Made by a program: the position numbers and the translations under genes. Of a stretch of 64,000 nt of DNA, positions 49,254 to 58,349 are shown piece by piece. Positions within the stretch are counted from its first letter, which is position 1. The number at the start of each line of letters is the position of its first letter. The DNA comes from Blastopirellula sp. J2-11 (GTDB lineage Bacteria; Planctomycetota; Planctomycetia; Pirellulales; Pirellulaceae), in NCBI RefSeq assembly GCF_024584705.1, contig NZ_CP097384.1:2232001-2296000 (forward strand). Direction: 5' to 3'. A model generated the notes under the pieces. The model was given only the letters and a program-made list of their open reading frames with translations, did no database searches and was not told where the DNA came from.

Positions 49254-51155
49254 ATGAGAGCCTTTCACCTGTTGGCGAGATTCGCGGCCTGTGCCGCCCT
49301 GATAACGCTGCTGTTTTCAGTTCGGGGAGCCGATGCGGCGCCGTCCGATGAGCAGCGGAGCGAAGTTCGTGATCTGAAAGTCGAGATCCGCAAAGCTTCC
49401 AACTATCTAAAGCAGGGCAAAGTCGCCGAATCGACGCAGACGGTCAAGCTGGTCCTCGAGCGTTTGCAACGGCTCGAAGGAGTCGACCCGGAACTGCAAG
49501 AATCGGTCGATCAACTCTTTGGAGCGCTCGCACCGGCCCATGCGTTTCTCGAGTTGGAAGGAGTGACTCTGCCGCGAATGCGCAACGCCGCGGTCGCTGA
49601 ACCGATGATGATGACGCCTGCACCGGGGGCTCCGGCTGCGGCGCCCAGCACGCTGCCGACGATGTTCCCGGCGGCGAATCTCAGCTTTACCAAACATATC
49701 GCGCCGATCCTGGTCGCTCGCTGCGGCAATTGTCATGTGAATCAGGCCCGCGGCCAATTTAGCGCTTCCAGCTATGAAGTCTTGCTCAAAGGTCCCGCCG
49801 ACGGAGTGGTGATCTTCCCTGGTCAGGATGGAGGCCGCCTGGTCGAAGTGATTGAATCGGGCGACATGCCCCGCGGCGGCCAAAAAGTGGCGCCCAATGA
49901 ATTGGCCGCATTGAAGGCCTGGATCAAAGAAGGCGCCAAGTTTGACGGCGCCGATCCGAAAGCGAATTTGTCGATGCTCGCTCCCGGCGCCGCTCCGGCG
50001 CCGATGATGCGATTGGAAGTGGCCAGCGCCAGCGGCAACGAGAAGGTCAGCTTTGGCCGCGATATCGCGCCGGTGTTGGTTGCGCGTTGCATCAGCTGTC
50101 ACGACCAGCGAAACCCGCCTGGCAACTTTAGTCTAGCCAGCTTCCAGCGGTTGCTCCGCGGCGGCGACAGCGGCGCTCCGGTCATGCCGGGCAAGCCAAA
50201 TGAAAGCTTGATGATTCAGCTCTTCAAAGCGCCGGCGCCAGATCGCATGCCGCGCAACGGTCCTCCGCTCACCGATCAGCAAATCAAGAACTTTGAAACT
50301 TGGATCGCCGAAGGTGCCAAGTTTGACGGTGACGCACCTGAATCGTCGATGCAGCGCGTCGCGGCCTATTCGTTCGCCAAGAATGCGACGCATGACGAAC
50401 TTGCGAAAGCTCGCGAAGCGACCAGCCTGGCGAAAAAGAACCTGGGTCTGCCCGGCGTCGCGATGACGACTTCCGATCGCAAAGATGTCTACGTCATGGG
50501 AACTTTGGGCCAAGATGCGAATGACGAGTTCGCCGATCAAGCCGAGAAAGCAGCCGACGACGTTCGTCGCATTTTGAAGGCGCCTGCCGGCACGCCGTTG
50601 GTCAAAGGACGCGTCACGCTGTTTTTGGTCAAAGCGAAATATGACTACAACGAATTCAGCAAGATGGTCGAGCGTCGAGACGTTCCTCCTACCTGGCAAG
50701 GACATTATTGGTACGACGTGACCGACGCCTACGGCGTGGTGCAGTTGCCGGTGAACGACGCGTATGACCTGGATGCGATGTTCGCGCAGGTCATCGCCAG
50801 CAACTACGTCGCTAGCTTGAATACGCCTGATTGGTTCTCGGACGGCGTCGGACGCGTTGTCGCTTCGCGGATCGCCGGTAAAGACCCTCGCGTCGTCGCT
50901 TGGAGCAACGACCTGCCGTCGGCGGTTGGAGCGATGAAAAAAGCGGACGACTTTGTCTACATGCGGTTGGCGCCTGATCAAAACGGCGCCGTCAGCTTTG
51001 CATTTCTGAAGTCGCTGATGGGTCGTAGTTCGCAGTTCGATGCGTTGATGATGGCGCTGCGAAAGGAGATGCCTTTCGATCAAGCCTTCGCCGGCGCTTA
51101 CGGAAAGCCTCCGGCTGAGATCGCGAAAGCCTGGGTCGCATCGGGCGGTCGCTAG
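49254..51155 (+). CDS. Secreted planctomycete-type dihaem protein with C-terminal inactive peptidase-like domain
   Basis: 633 residues. A signal peptide (LLARFAACAALITLLFSVRGADA) comes first, a coiled helical stretch (30-100), then two cytochrome-like modules each with CxxCH: CGNCH (Cys157-His161) and CISCH (Cys279-His283). These two modules are internal repeats (FTKHIAPILVARC versus FGRDIAPVLVARC). The last 240 residues resemble peptidase-MA-like folds (DVTDAYGVVQLP..., TPDWFSDGVGRVVAS) but no HExxH is seen. Extracytoplasmic; redox or ligand binding plausible. Monocistronic. Confidence 0.82.
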   Translation: MRAFHLLARFAACAALITLLFSVRGADAAPSDEQRSEVRDLKVEIRKASNYLKQGKVAESTQTVKLVLERLQRLEGVDPELQESVDQLFGALAPAHAFLELEGVTLPRMRNAAVAEPMMMTPAPGAPAAAPSTLPTMFPAANLSFTKHIAPILVARCGNCHVNQARGQFSASSYEVLLKGPADGVVIFPGQDGGRLVEVIESGDMPRGGQKVAPNELAALKAWIKEGAKFDGADPKANLSMLAPGAAPAPMMRLEVASASGNEKVSFGRDIAPVLVARCISCHDQRNPPGNFSLASFQRLLRGGDSGAPVMPGKPNESLMIQLFKAPAPDRMPRNGPPLTDQQIKNFETWIAEGAKFDGDAPESSMQRVAAYSFAKNATHDELAKAREATSLAKKNLGLPGVAMTTSDRKDVYVMGTLGQDANDEFADQAEKAADDVRRILKAPAGTPLVKGRVTLFLVKAKYDYNEFSKMVERRDVPPTWQGHYWYDVTDAYGVVQLPVNDAYDLDAMFAQVIASNYVASLNTPDWFSDGVGRVVASRIAGKDPRVVAWSNDLPSAVGAMKKADDFVYMRLAPDQNGAVSFAFLKSLMGRSSQFDALMMALRKEMPFDQAFAGAYGKPPAEIAKAWVASGGR

Positions 51156-51194
51156 CCGAAAGCCCAAGGTCAAATCGACCGAGATCAAGCCGCG

Positions 51195-52067
51195 TTAGGC
51201 GGCGGCTTGATCGTCAGAACGCGAATGGCCAGGACGTTGCAACGCCGTCGGTGTTGCGATCGGGAAGACATCGTCGGTAACCGAACGTTCCCCTGCGCCC
51301 TGTTGTTGAAAGCGATGTTTCCAGCGGGACGACAGAAAGTATTCGCGATAGATCAGCGCCAGATCGCCGATCGCCAACAGAAAGTGGCGCGCCTTTATTT
51401 TGGAGCCTGGTATTTCTCGCCATGCCTCGAGCGGCAATTCGTAGATCGCCTGGCGAGCCGCTGCTGGATCGCTAGCGATTTGCAGGCGAGCGAAGACCTC
51501 GACGTCAAAAATCCAACGCGACAAAAACGGGGTCGCGAACAGAAACCGCGCCAATCGGCTGTTGCGGATTAATTTCGCGCCGCATTGCGTGTCGGTGATC
51601 GACATGCCGAGCAGCGTCGACGCCACCTTCGCGAAGCCGCGACCTATAAACCGCCGAAACGGTTTGCGCTGAATTGCATGACCGGCCAACGGCAAGCGAA
51701 CGCCGATCGCCATTTGAATGTGCGGATTCTTGATCAGCGCATCTTGCAGGCGACAGCATTCCTGTAGCGGAGTCGCCAAGTCGGCGTCAAGGAAGCCGAT
51801 GAACTCGGCCCCCTGTTCGATGGCCTGCAGTATCCCGATTCGCACCGCTTCAGCTTTTCCCTGGTTTTGCGGCAGGTCGACTGCAGCGAACTGCTGGGGC
51901 CTCCGCTGGGCGAACTGGTGCAAGATTTCGCTGGTCGCATCAGTGCTGCCGTCGTTGACCAGCAGAAAGTGAATCTCTGGATTGGCGACGGCGAAAGCGT
52001 CGAACGCGGCGAGATCGATTCGATCCGCTTCGTTGTAGCACGGGATGACAAACAGAGACTTCGGCAC
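51195..52067 (-). CDS. GT2-type glycosyltransferase (dolichyl-P-glucose synthase-like)
   Basis: 290 residues, GT-A fold: PCYNEADRI (9-17), VNDGSTDAT (37-45), DXD as Asp94-Ala-Asp96 in FLDADLATP, and TDTQCGAKLIR plus RWIFDVEVF, characteristic of the ALG5-like branch that makes lipid-linked glucose. It lies 29 bp after the membrane glycosyltransferase gene, so the pair may form a lipid-linked sugar donor and its user. Confidence 0.87.
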   Translation of the reverse strand: MPKSLFVIPCYNEADRIDLAAFDAFAVANPEIHFLLVNDGSTDATSEILHQFAQRRPQQFAAVDLPQNQGKAEAVRIGILQAIEQGAEFIGFLDADLATPLQECCRLQDALIKNPHIQMAIGVRLPLAGHAIQRKPFRRFIGRGFAKVASTLLGMSITDTQCGAKLIRNSRLARFLFATPFLSRWIFDVEVFARLQIASDPAAARQAIYELPLEAWREIPGSKIKARHFLLAIGDLALIYREYFLSSRWKHRFQQQGAGERSVTDDVFPIATPTALQRPGHSRSDDQAAA

Positions 52068-52096
52068 GCGTTAGGTCTCCCGAAGGAGGTCGGGTG

Positions 52097-53635
52097 TTAG
52101 TGTTGCGCAGGCGTCGGCAATTCGGCGGTGCGAATCGGCGCGAGCGGTGGAACGACGGCCATGCCGACTCGTAGTGGTGGTCGCTGTTGATTTTTGGTCC
52201 AAGCGAATTCCAATGGCCTGAGGATCTCGACATTGGGATAGAGCGCTTTGATTTGCGTCTCGTAGTTATCGCCAGCAGTTGCGGTTTCCCAGACAATGAT
52301 CCCCCCCTCGGTCCTCCAAGCGTCCAGTGCGGTCCAGGCCGGCAGATCGTGATCCTGCTCGGCCGAGATCGAGGGGCGGTCGGGATGATAGACGTTGATA
52401 TTGGCGGCGAGCCACCAATCGCCTCCCAGGTTTTCGAGCGGCTTGTTACTGTGCTGGCTCCAGATTTCTTCGACCTGGGACGCAAGCTGTTGACCGGGAT
52501 AGTCGACGCGCAAAGGGGCTGTGACCAGGCTGTCGCCGATCATGTTTCGCAGGCCCAAGCCAGCGGCGAAGATGCCTCCAACGATCGCTGACGCGTAAAT
52601 CGTACGGCGAATCAAAGCCGGATCGGGGCGAGCTTCGAGCCAGGCGAACAGTAGCACGCCGAGAAATGTGAACATCGACGCGCCCCACATGCTGCGCAGG
52701 TGGGCCCCGGTGATCAACGAGTAGGCGAGCGCCAGGCCGAGCGGGCCTAGCACCATCCAAGCGAGATAGGTTCGCGTAAATTGCGCCGATGAATCGACGG
52801 TTTTGAATCGCCACCGCCAACCGAGCAAAATTGTCGCCAGAATCAAGGTCACGGCGACAGCCCCCAGTTGGGCCCCAAGGAATTCGGCCGGATGCTCGAA
52901 ATGCGAAAGCCAAGATGGAGAGGTCGACGATCGAGCAGCGATGTAGCGCAGCGTGGCGAAGTTGTTGTTCACTAGCCACCACAGATGGGGCGCCGTGAGG
53001 AGTAGCGATACGCCGGTCAGTACATACGGGCCGGGGGTGCGCCAGCAAACGCGAGCTCGCGGATGAAGCGACGAAAAGAGGAGCGTCGCCGCCAACAGCA
53101 GCGCTGCGTCATACTTGGACAAGATCGCCGCGGCCAGAAAAATGCCGGCGGCGCCCCAATCGACCATACGACCGCGCGCAATCCCATAGTAAGCGAAGAG
53201 GATAAACATGGCCCAGCAGGCCTTGGCCATGATGTTGTTGTTGAACTCCGGCGTCGTGCAGTTGTAGTAGATGCTCCCTTCCAACACGGCGACCGCCGCC
53301 AGCGCCAAACTGGGCGAAAGGGTCTCGCGTCCCAATCTCCAAGCTGCCCAGAAGCAACCGACAATGCAGACCTGGCTTAACAAATAAGTGGACCAGACCG
53401 GACCGCCGGGAAGATACGTCGCCGCTTCAGCCGCCCAAGCCGGCAACGGAGGATGCTTAGGATAGCCCCACTGCCACTCATGTCCCCAATTGAGCATTTC
53501 AACATTGTCGAGCGGGCCGTTCGCTTGGGTGAAAAAAGGAACGGCGGTCCAGAGGAGCAAGTGACCAACGGCGAAGATCCAAAACCAGCGCATGGTTGGA
53601 TCTGATTTATTCGTCGTTTCGGGGGCGATTGTCAC
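52097..53635 (-). CDS. GT39/ArnT-like membrane glycosyltransferase
   Basis: 512 residues from a GTG at 53635; an ATG at 53593 (Met15) is an alternative and gives the first helix directly. About 9-11 membrane helices; the loop after helix 1 has GPLDNVEML (Asp43, Glu46), and WGYPKHPPLPAW is typical of ArnT-like GT-C enzymes. The C-terminal soluble domain starts around residue 400. Acts on polyprenyl-phosphate sugars. It precedes the ALG5-like gene in an operon of two. Confidence 0.83.
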   Translation of the reverse strand: MTIAPETTNKSDPTMRWFWIFAVGHLLLWTAVPFFTQANGPLDNVEMLNWGHEWQWGYPKHPPLPAWAAEAATYLPGGPVWSTYLLSQVCIVGCFWAAWRLGRETLSPSLALAAVAVLEGSIYYNCTTPEFNNNIMAKACWAMFILFAYYGIARGRMVDWGAAGIFLAAAILSKYDAALLLAATLLFSSLHPRARVCWRTPGPYVLTGVSLLLTAPHLWWLVNNNFATLRYIAARSSTSPSWLSHFEHPAEFLGAQLGAVAVTLILATILLGWRWRFKTVDSSAQFTRTYLAWMVLGPLGLALAYSLITGAHLRSMWGASMFTFLGVLLFAWLEARPDPALIRRTIYASAIVGGIFAAGLGLRNMIGDSLVTAPLRVDYPGQQLASQVEEIWSQHSNKPLENLGGDWWLAANINVYHPDRPSISAEQDHDLPAWTALDAWRTEGGIIVWETATAGDNYETQIKALYPNVEILRPLEFAWTKNQQRPPLRVGMAVVPPLAPIRTAELPTPAQH

Positions 53636-53780
53636 GTCAAACCAAAGATCAAAGAAGCTACAGCCCGAATAGGGGGCGATGTTTTGTTGCGCTAACTTGT
53701 AAAGCGAAAGCGCAAAAAACGCCAGATCAGTTTGACTGCAAGCTAGCGGCGATCGAGTTTGCTAGCGAGAGAGGTTTCGG

Positions 53781-54107
53781 CTATAGCCCGATTTTCCAGC
53801 CTGACGGAAAAAAGTACCACGCCGCTGCTACCGTCGCGAAGCCAACCAGCAGAATGCTGCCGATTTGGTAGAGAATGATATTGATCTGATTGCTTGCTCC
53901 GCTGCGGACGTTGAAGCCGCGACCACATCGCCGACAGACCGCATGCGTTAACAGCCAAGGACCGATGTAGCCTCCCCAATGCGTGAAATAAGGTCGAACA
54001 AAGTCGGCTTCCCCGCAATACGGACAGATGCCGGGACCGCGAACCACGTAATCTGCGGGCGTATCGGCCGGCGATTGAAACGGATTTTCACTTGAATTGC
54101 GACTCAT
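53781..54107 (-). CDS. Small zinc-ribbon membrane protein
   Basis: 108 residues from the ATG at 54107. CPYCGEAD and CRRCGRGF form a zinc ribbon at about residues 28-62, followed by one or two helices (INIILYQIGSILLVGFATVAAAWYFF). The head is a disordered NPFQSPADTPADY segment. The longer open frame to 54179 runs through terminator sequence and is not used. Function unknown; this arrangement is seen often in planctomycetes. Confidence 0.72.
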   Translation of the reverse strand: MSRNSSENPFQSPADTPADYVVRGPGICPYCGEADFVRPYFTHWGGYIGPWLLTHAVCRRCGRGFNVRSGASNQINIILYQIGSILLVGFATVAAAWYFFPSGWKIGL

Positions 54108-54129
54108 GCACGCTGGCCTGACGACGGCA

Positions 54130-54163
54130 AAAGAAAACGGCCCGCGAGGGGGCCGTTTTTTTG
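54130..54163 (-). terminator. Intrinsic terminator of the His-rich lipoprotein gene
   Basis: AAAACGGCC (54134-54142) and GGCCGTTTT (54151-54159) form a perfect 9-bp stem. On the minus strand it lies 25 bp after the lipoprotein stop and ends in TTTTCTTTTGCC; on the plus strand it ends T7, so it also stops plus transcription. Confidence 0.8.
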
Positions 54164-54185
54164 TTTTACTGCGGATCACCTTGTC

Positions 54186-54719
54186 TTAGTGGTGATGGTG
54201 GTGATCTTCGATCTTGCCTTTGAGTTCTTTGCCGTCGACGTCAAAGGTGACGATCGCATCGACTTCTTCCGAAGTCAGGATGGTCGCGGCCAGCGGATCG
54301 GTCAAAACGAACTTGGCCGTCGTCGCGGCGTCTGCGGCACGCTCGGCTTTGGCGGCGACTTCCTTGGTTTCTCCGCCGGTCGTCAGCTTGACCGTGAGCG
54401 CTTCGGCGGCGATGGGAGCTTCTTTTTTGGCGTCGGCGTCGAGGACGTAGAAGGTGATGACCTTTTCGGCGTCAGCGGCTGGCTTCTCTTCGTCATGAAC
54501 CCATTCCAGGTGATAGGGGCCCCCTTCTAATTCGACGATGTGCCCGCCGTTGGGGCCGATCTCGCCGTGATCGTGTCCGGCATGTTCGTCGTGATCATGA
54601 TCATGTTCGTCGTGATCATCGGCGGCGGGCGGATTCGACGTGTTGCAGCCGATCGACATGGTCGCACTAAAGCCGCAAATTGCCGCGAGCAGCAGCAATC
54701 CAGTCAGGGAGATACGCAT
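54186..54719 (-). CDS. His-rich metal-binding lipoprotein
   Basis: 177 residues. Lipobox MSIGC gives lipidated Cys25. Directly after it is a His/Asp-rich block (DDHDEHDHDHDEHAGHDHG) and the protein ends in a natural run of five His (EDHHHHH). Between lies a beta-rich domain (PNGGHIVELEGGPYHLEWVHDEE...). His/Asp-rich tails are typical of zinc, nickel or copper scavenging; membrane-anchored metal sensing or storage is inferred. Monocistronic with its own terminator. Confidence 0.8.
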   Translation of the reverse strand: MRISLTGLLLLAAICGFSATMSIGCNTSNPPAADDHDEHDHDHDEHAGHDHGEIGPNGGHIVELEGGPYHLEWVHDEEKPAADAEKVITFYVLDADAKKEAPIAAEALTVKLTTGGETKEVAAKAERAADAATTAKFVLTDPLAATILTSEEVDAIVTFDVDGKELKGKIEDHHHHH

Positions 54720-54837
54720 GAGAGGAGTTTCCTTGGAGCAAGTTAAGTCAGCGCGTGGAAAACGCTAAGTGCAATTCAATGTCATCTAGGATAACGAATT
54801 CGCCACGGTAATAAAGACGAGACTTGCTGAGTCGCGA

Positions 54838-56001
54838 TTATAAATCGAGTCCGCCTTGCGGCGCCGTGACGGGGCCGGCTTCGACCAGAAACGGACGCAA
54901 ATGCGAATCGTCGGCGCCTGACAGGCGGTTCCGTGATGTGGCGAAGTATTTGCGGGCCGTGTCGATTTGCCCGTCTAAATACAAAACGACTCCCACATCA
55001 AACAGATTGTCGGCGTTGTTGGGATCATTGAGAGTCCGACGCGCGATTCCTTCCAGCAGCGAGTTTTTCGCCAAGGGAAAGCCGGCGTACAACTCCTCCA
55101 ACGTGAAATTGGTCGTAAAGATGTAGGATGGCTCGAGCTGCATTCCGCGTTTGAAGGCTTCGGCCGCTTCTTCCATGCGACCGGTCGCTAAATAGCCGAG
55201 CCCCAGCCGAAATTGGGGCGCCGCAAGATCGGGCGCGGCGGCGACGGCGTCACGATATTTCGCCATCGCTTCATGAATTCTTTGCTCTTTGAAGAGGCGA
55301 TCACCAAAGCCGACATAGCGTGCGGCTCTTTCGCGAGCGATCGGCAGAGAGGCTTCGGGGAGTCCCGGAGCTTGCCGCTCGCCTAAAGCCATCCGCACCA
55401 GCGCTGGGGAAAGGGTCGGATAGGTCGGGTTGGGCAAGTCGGTCAGGTTCTCGGAGAGCAGCGGCCCCATCGCAAAATTGCGATCGACGCCAGAAAACTG
55501 TTTGATCGCGCCAGCGCCCCAGCGCAGCTCTGCTGGTTCGAACGGCGGCAAATAGTACTCGCTGTAGTTGTCGCTTGGTCGGTAGTAAACGCCATAGGGC
55601 GAAATGTAGTTGGCGGTGACCGTTGACTGGTAGTAGTTCGGCGACCAGCCGCCGAGTCCCAATCCGCCATAGGGGGGCAGACCATAGCCATAGCCGTAGC
55701 CGGGATAATATCCGGAATAGCTAGAGAAACTATAGCCGGGGCCATAATAGCCAAAGTTAGAACCACGTCCGTAATACGATGACGAGTAACCGCGGTGTCC
55801 ATGCGAACGATAGTTGTTCCGTGAACCGCTGGCGCCGCCCAAATACGAGTCGACGTAGCCGCTGCTCGGATAGTTCGACGCCGGGTGATTGTTGTATTTG
55901 CCGTTGGGGGTACCGCGAAGATCTTGCGCAGCAGCATCGCTGGGCATGCTGACAACGGCGATGAAGGCCATTATCAGCCAAGGAGCTAAGTTACTGCACA
56001 T
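54838..56001 (-). CDS. Secreted Gly/Tyr-rich TPR protein
   Basis: 387 residues. Signal peptide (LAPWLIMAFIAVVSMPSDAAA), then 90 residues of Tyr/Gly/Ser repeats (YYGPGYSF, GYGYGYGLPPYGG), a linker with PSDNYSEYYLPPFEP, and a C-terminal TPR region (about 235-305 with AMAKYRDAVAAAPDLAAPQFRLG, MEEAAEAFKRGMQLEP). The glycine-tyrosine region looks like a self-assembling or adhesive surface segment; the TPR may interact with another envelope protein. No known family assigned. Confidence 0.8.
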   Translation of the reverse strand: MCSNLAPWLIMAFIAVVSMPSDAAAQDLRGTPNGKYNNHPASNYPSSGYVDSYLGGASGSRNNYRSHGHRGYSSSYYGRGSNFGYYGPGYSFSSYSGYYPGYGYGYGLPPYGGLGLGGWSPNYYQSTVTANYISPYGVYYRPSDNYSEYYLPPFEPAELRWGAGAIKQFSGVDRNFAMGPLLSENLTDLPNPTYPTLSPALVRMALGERQAPGLPEASLPIARERAARYVGFGDRLFKEQRIHEAMAKYRDAVAAAPDLAAPQFRLGLGYLATGRMEEAAEAFKRGMQLEPSYIFTTNFTLEELYAGFPLAKNSLLEGIARRTLNDPNNADNLFDVGVVLYLDGQIDTARKYFATSRNRLSGADDSHLRPFLVEAGPVTAPQGGLDL

Positions 56002-56121
56002 CTCTTCACCTTCCGCCGTGGGAGTCAGAAAGCGGGAGTCCCGCTTCCTGCATTATCTAGACAACGGAAGAATTCGACAAGCAAAATCGCAACTTTGGCC
56101 GGAGTCGAATCACCGGTCAGA

Positions 56122-56265
56122 CTATTGCACCGACGCTTCGGCGCCGGCTTCGCCTTCTTCGTATTCCATTCCGTATTCGTAAACGAGCCCCCAAGCTTCG
56201 AGCTCGGTCATCTCGTATTCGTCCGCAATTTCGGCGGCCAATTCCGTTAAATCAATGGTAGTCAT
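56122..56265 (-). CDS. 47-residue acidic ORF next to dps
   Basis: Minus-strand ORF, ATG at 56263-56265 and TAG at 56122-56124, preceded by a good GAAGGAACC ribosome site 5 bases upstream. The product is very acidic (about 14 Asp/Glu), starts MTTIDLTELA and contains YEMTELEAWGLVYEYG. It lies 47 bp after the dps stop on the same strand, so co-transcription is likely. Too short for the usual gene-finding limit; no family known to me. Confidence 0.6.
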   Translation of the reverse strand: MTTIDLTELAAEIADEYEMTELEAWGLVYEYGMEYEEGEAGAEASVQ

Positions 56266-56312
56266 CGTCAGGGTTCCTTCCAAAAACAGGGGAGTTAGGG
56301 TTAGGGATGCGG

Positions 56313-56804
56313 TTACGGAGCAGCGTCAGCCGCTTGCGATTCGAGCATCCAAAGTTGTTTTTCTAGGGTGCGACAGATGCCGATTAGCAAGTCTTGACTG
56401 ATCAGATCGTCGTCTCCGATCGTTTTGATCCGTAGACGAAGCGAAGTGGAGCAGGTCGCCATTTGGTCCGAGATCCTCCGAATCGCTTCCTGGACATCAA
56501 CGATGCCAGCCGGAAACGGCTCGAGTTCGGACGATTGGGCGACCGTCGCAGCGCGGCCGTCCGCTGCAACGCCGATTGCGGCGATTCGCTCGGCAATTTC
56601 GTCGCTCGCCTCGCGAGAAGTCTCAATAATTTCGTCGAGGTGCAAATGAATGGCGCGAAAGCCTAGTCCGCGCACATTCCAGTGAGCCTGCTTCGCTTGG
56701 AGGGCTAGATCAATCTGATCGACCAGCGAGCTTTGCAACTGCTGCGCGACTTCATCACGAGTTTGGGTCGGCAAAATTTCGCGTTGTGCGGCGATCGTTG
56801 TCAT
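56313..56804 (-). CDS. dps: Dps-family ferritin-like DNA-protection protein
   Basis: 163 residues from the ATG at 56804, with AAGGAG 7 bp upstream; earlier start codons give a non-family N-terminus. The ferroxidase ligands His41, His53, Asp68 and Glu72 have the 12-15-4 spacing of the characterised Dps proteins (AKQAHWNVRG, LHLDEI, SDEIAERI). Forms a 12-mer cage that oxidises Fe(II) with peroxide and can bind DNA. Divergent from the baeRF gene; followed by the 47-residue ORF. Confidence 0.9.
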   Translation of the reverse strand: MTTIAAQREILPTQTRDEVAQQLQSSLVDQIDLALQAKQAHWNVRGLGFRAIHLHLDEIIETSREASDEIAERIAAIGVAADGRAATVAQSSELEPFPAGIVDVQEAIRRISDQMATCSTSLRLRIKTIGDDDLISQDLLIGICRTLEKQLWMLESQAADAAP

Positions 56805-57117
56805 CGTCTTGCTCCTTGGTTGGGCCAATGATTGGTGAGGGGATAAAGGTGATTAACGCAGCACGCGTGCCGAACGGAAAGAAATTGAACGCTGACGACT
56901 GCTGTAGCCGGAAAAATCGGAGTCCACCTGGGGAATTGCAATCGATAACGGCTGATGGAATGCCGGTGATCGTTGGTTGCAGATCGACCACGAAGGCCGC
57001 AGCGCAGCCATGTTAGGGCATGAAGTCGCGATGCTTGCAGTACTTGCGCCGCATGGCATAGAGATTGCATCGTAGGGTGAAGGGCAATCGTTCCCCACGG
57101 AATATGGAGAAAAGGTG
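56805..57117. other. Shared divergent upstream region of dps and baeRF genes
   Basis: 313 bases without a gene. It contains a CACGCGTG palindrome at about 56862 and an ATTGCAAT palindrome near 56936, neither matching a well-known OxyR, PerR or Fur box. Promoters for both divergent genes should be here, but no clear -35/-10 pair stands out. Confidence 0.4.
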
Positions 57118-58314
57118 ATGTATTCTTTCAGCGCAGAAGACGCACGAGTGTTGGTCGACAATGAAACGCAACCTTGCGTATCCCTCTTTATGCCGTCTCA
57201 CGTTGCAGGAAAAGAAACAAGACAAGATCCGATTCAATTGGCCACGTTGCTGAAGAAGGCCTGCGCCAAGTTGAAATCGGCCGGCCATCCGTCCGATGTT
57301 ATTCAAAAAATGTTGGAGCCAGCATGGAGCATGACGCGCAGTCGCGAAGCCGCCGTCTGGCGTCACATGGATGAAGGGTTCGCCTATTTTGCGAGCCCGA
57401 CCTTCAGCCGCTCGATCCGACTTCCCTTTCATGTCGAGCTGGCGGTCCACCTCGCGAATGATTTTCATGTTCGTCCGTTGACCTGCTGGATGAGCCAACC
57501 GCTCGACTTCGCACTGCTGGTCGTCAGTCAGAACGAAGTTCGCTTGTTTGAAGGTGACCAATACGAAATGCGCCACGTTGATCTGGCCGATCTGCCCAGC
57601 GACTTGCGGAGCGCGTTGCAAGTGGACGAATGGACCAATACGCTGCAATTTCATGGGCACGGTTCCCGACCAGGCGAAACGATGTTTCACGGGCAAGGCG
57701 CTGGCGGCTCGGCGGACGTCAAGTCGGAACTGACCAAATTTTTTCACCGCGTCGCGCGGCCGTTAGAAGGACATTTGGCCGACAGTGACAAACCGCTGGT
57801 CTTTGCCGGCGTCGACTATCTTTATCCCCTGTTCCGTGATGCGTTTCATGGCGATGCGCTCTGGGAAGAGCATTTGTCCGGAAACTTTGACCGCATGACG
57901 CCGCAGCAGTTGCATCAGCAAGTCAAGCCGCTGTTAACCGAGAGAGCAAGTTGCGTCCGGCGATCGGTGCTGGAGCAAATGAATGAGTTGCGCGGCGTAT
58001 CGCGAGCTTCGATCGATCCGAAAGAAATCTTGATCGCCGGAATGATGGATAGTATCGAAGTCCTGTTTCTTACTCGCGGCGCCAAGGCGCTGGGCTCTGT
58101 CGACGAAGAGAACGAGCGGATCATTTTAACGCACTCGCCCGACGATGATGATCTGTTGAATTACGCGGCGGTGCGAACGATCGCCACCGGTGGTTCGGTC
58201 TATACGCTCGAAGCGGACGACATGCCTAACGGCGCCAACGTCGCGGCGATGTTCCGCTTTCCGATTCCTGAAGCGATCTACGATGCGGATGTCTTTATCG
58301 AGTCAACGCGCTAA
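57118..58314 (+). CDS. baeRF family 3-like protein (bacterial archaeo-eukaryotic release factor relative)
   Basis: 398 residues, ATG at 57118 with GGAGAAAAGG upstream (a GTG three bases earlier is possible). The eRF1-like order of domains is visible: an N-terminal alpha/beta part with SVSLFMPSHVAGKETRQDPIQL-type opening, a middle domain (KPLVFAGVDYLYPLFRDAF) and a C-terminal alpha/beta part (EILIAGMMDSIEVLFLTRGAKALG, VRTIATGGSVYTLEADDMP). Such proteins are proposed to protect or rescue ribosomes; the GGQ loop of true eRF1 is not present. It is divergent from dps, suggesting a stress role. Confidence 0.7.
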   Translation: MYSFSAEDARVLVDNETQPCVSLFMPSHVAGKETRQDPIQLATLLKKACAKLKSAGHPSDVIQKMLEPAWSMTRSREAAVWRHMDEGFAYFASPTFSRSIRLPFHVELAVHLANDFHVRPLTCWMSQPLDFALLVVSQNEVRLFEGDQYEMRHVDLADLPSDLRSALQVDEWTNTLQFHGHGSRPGETMFHGQGAGGSADVKSELTKFFHRVARPLEGHLADSDKPLVFAGVDYLYPLFRDAFHGDALWEEHLSGNFDRMTPQQLHQQVKPLLTERASCVRRSVLEQMNELRGVSRASIDPKEILIAGMMDSIEVLFLTRGAKALGSVDEENERIILTHSPDDDDLLNYAAVRTIATGGSVYTLEADDMPNGANVAAMFRFPIPEAIYDADVFIESTR

Positions 58315-58349
58315 ACCGTCGGCTCGATCAACGGCGTCCTCCGCGAAAT

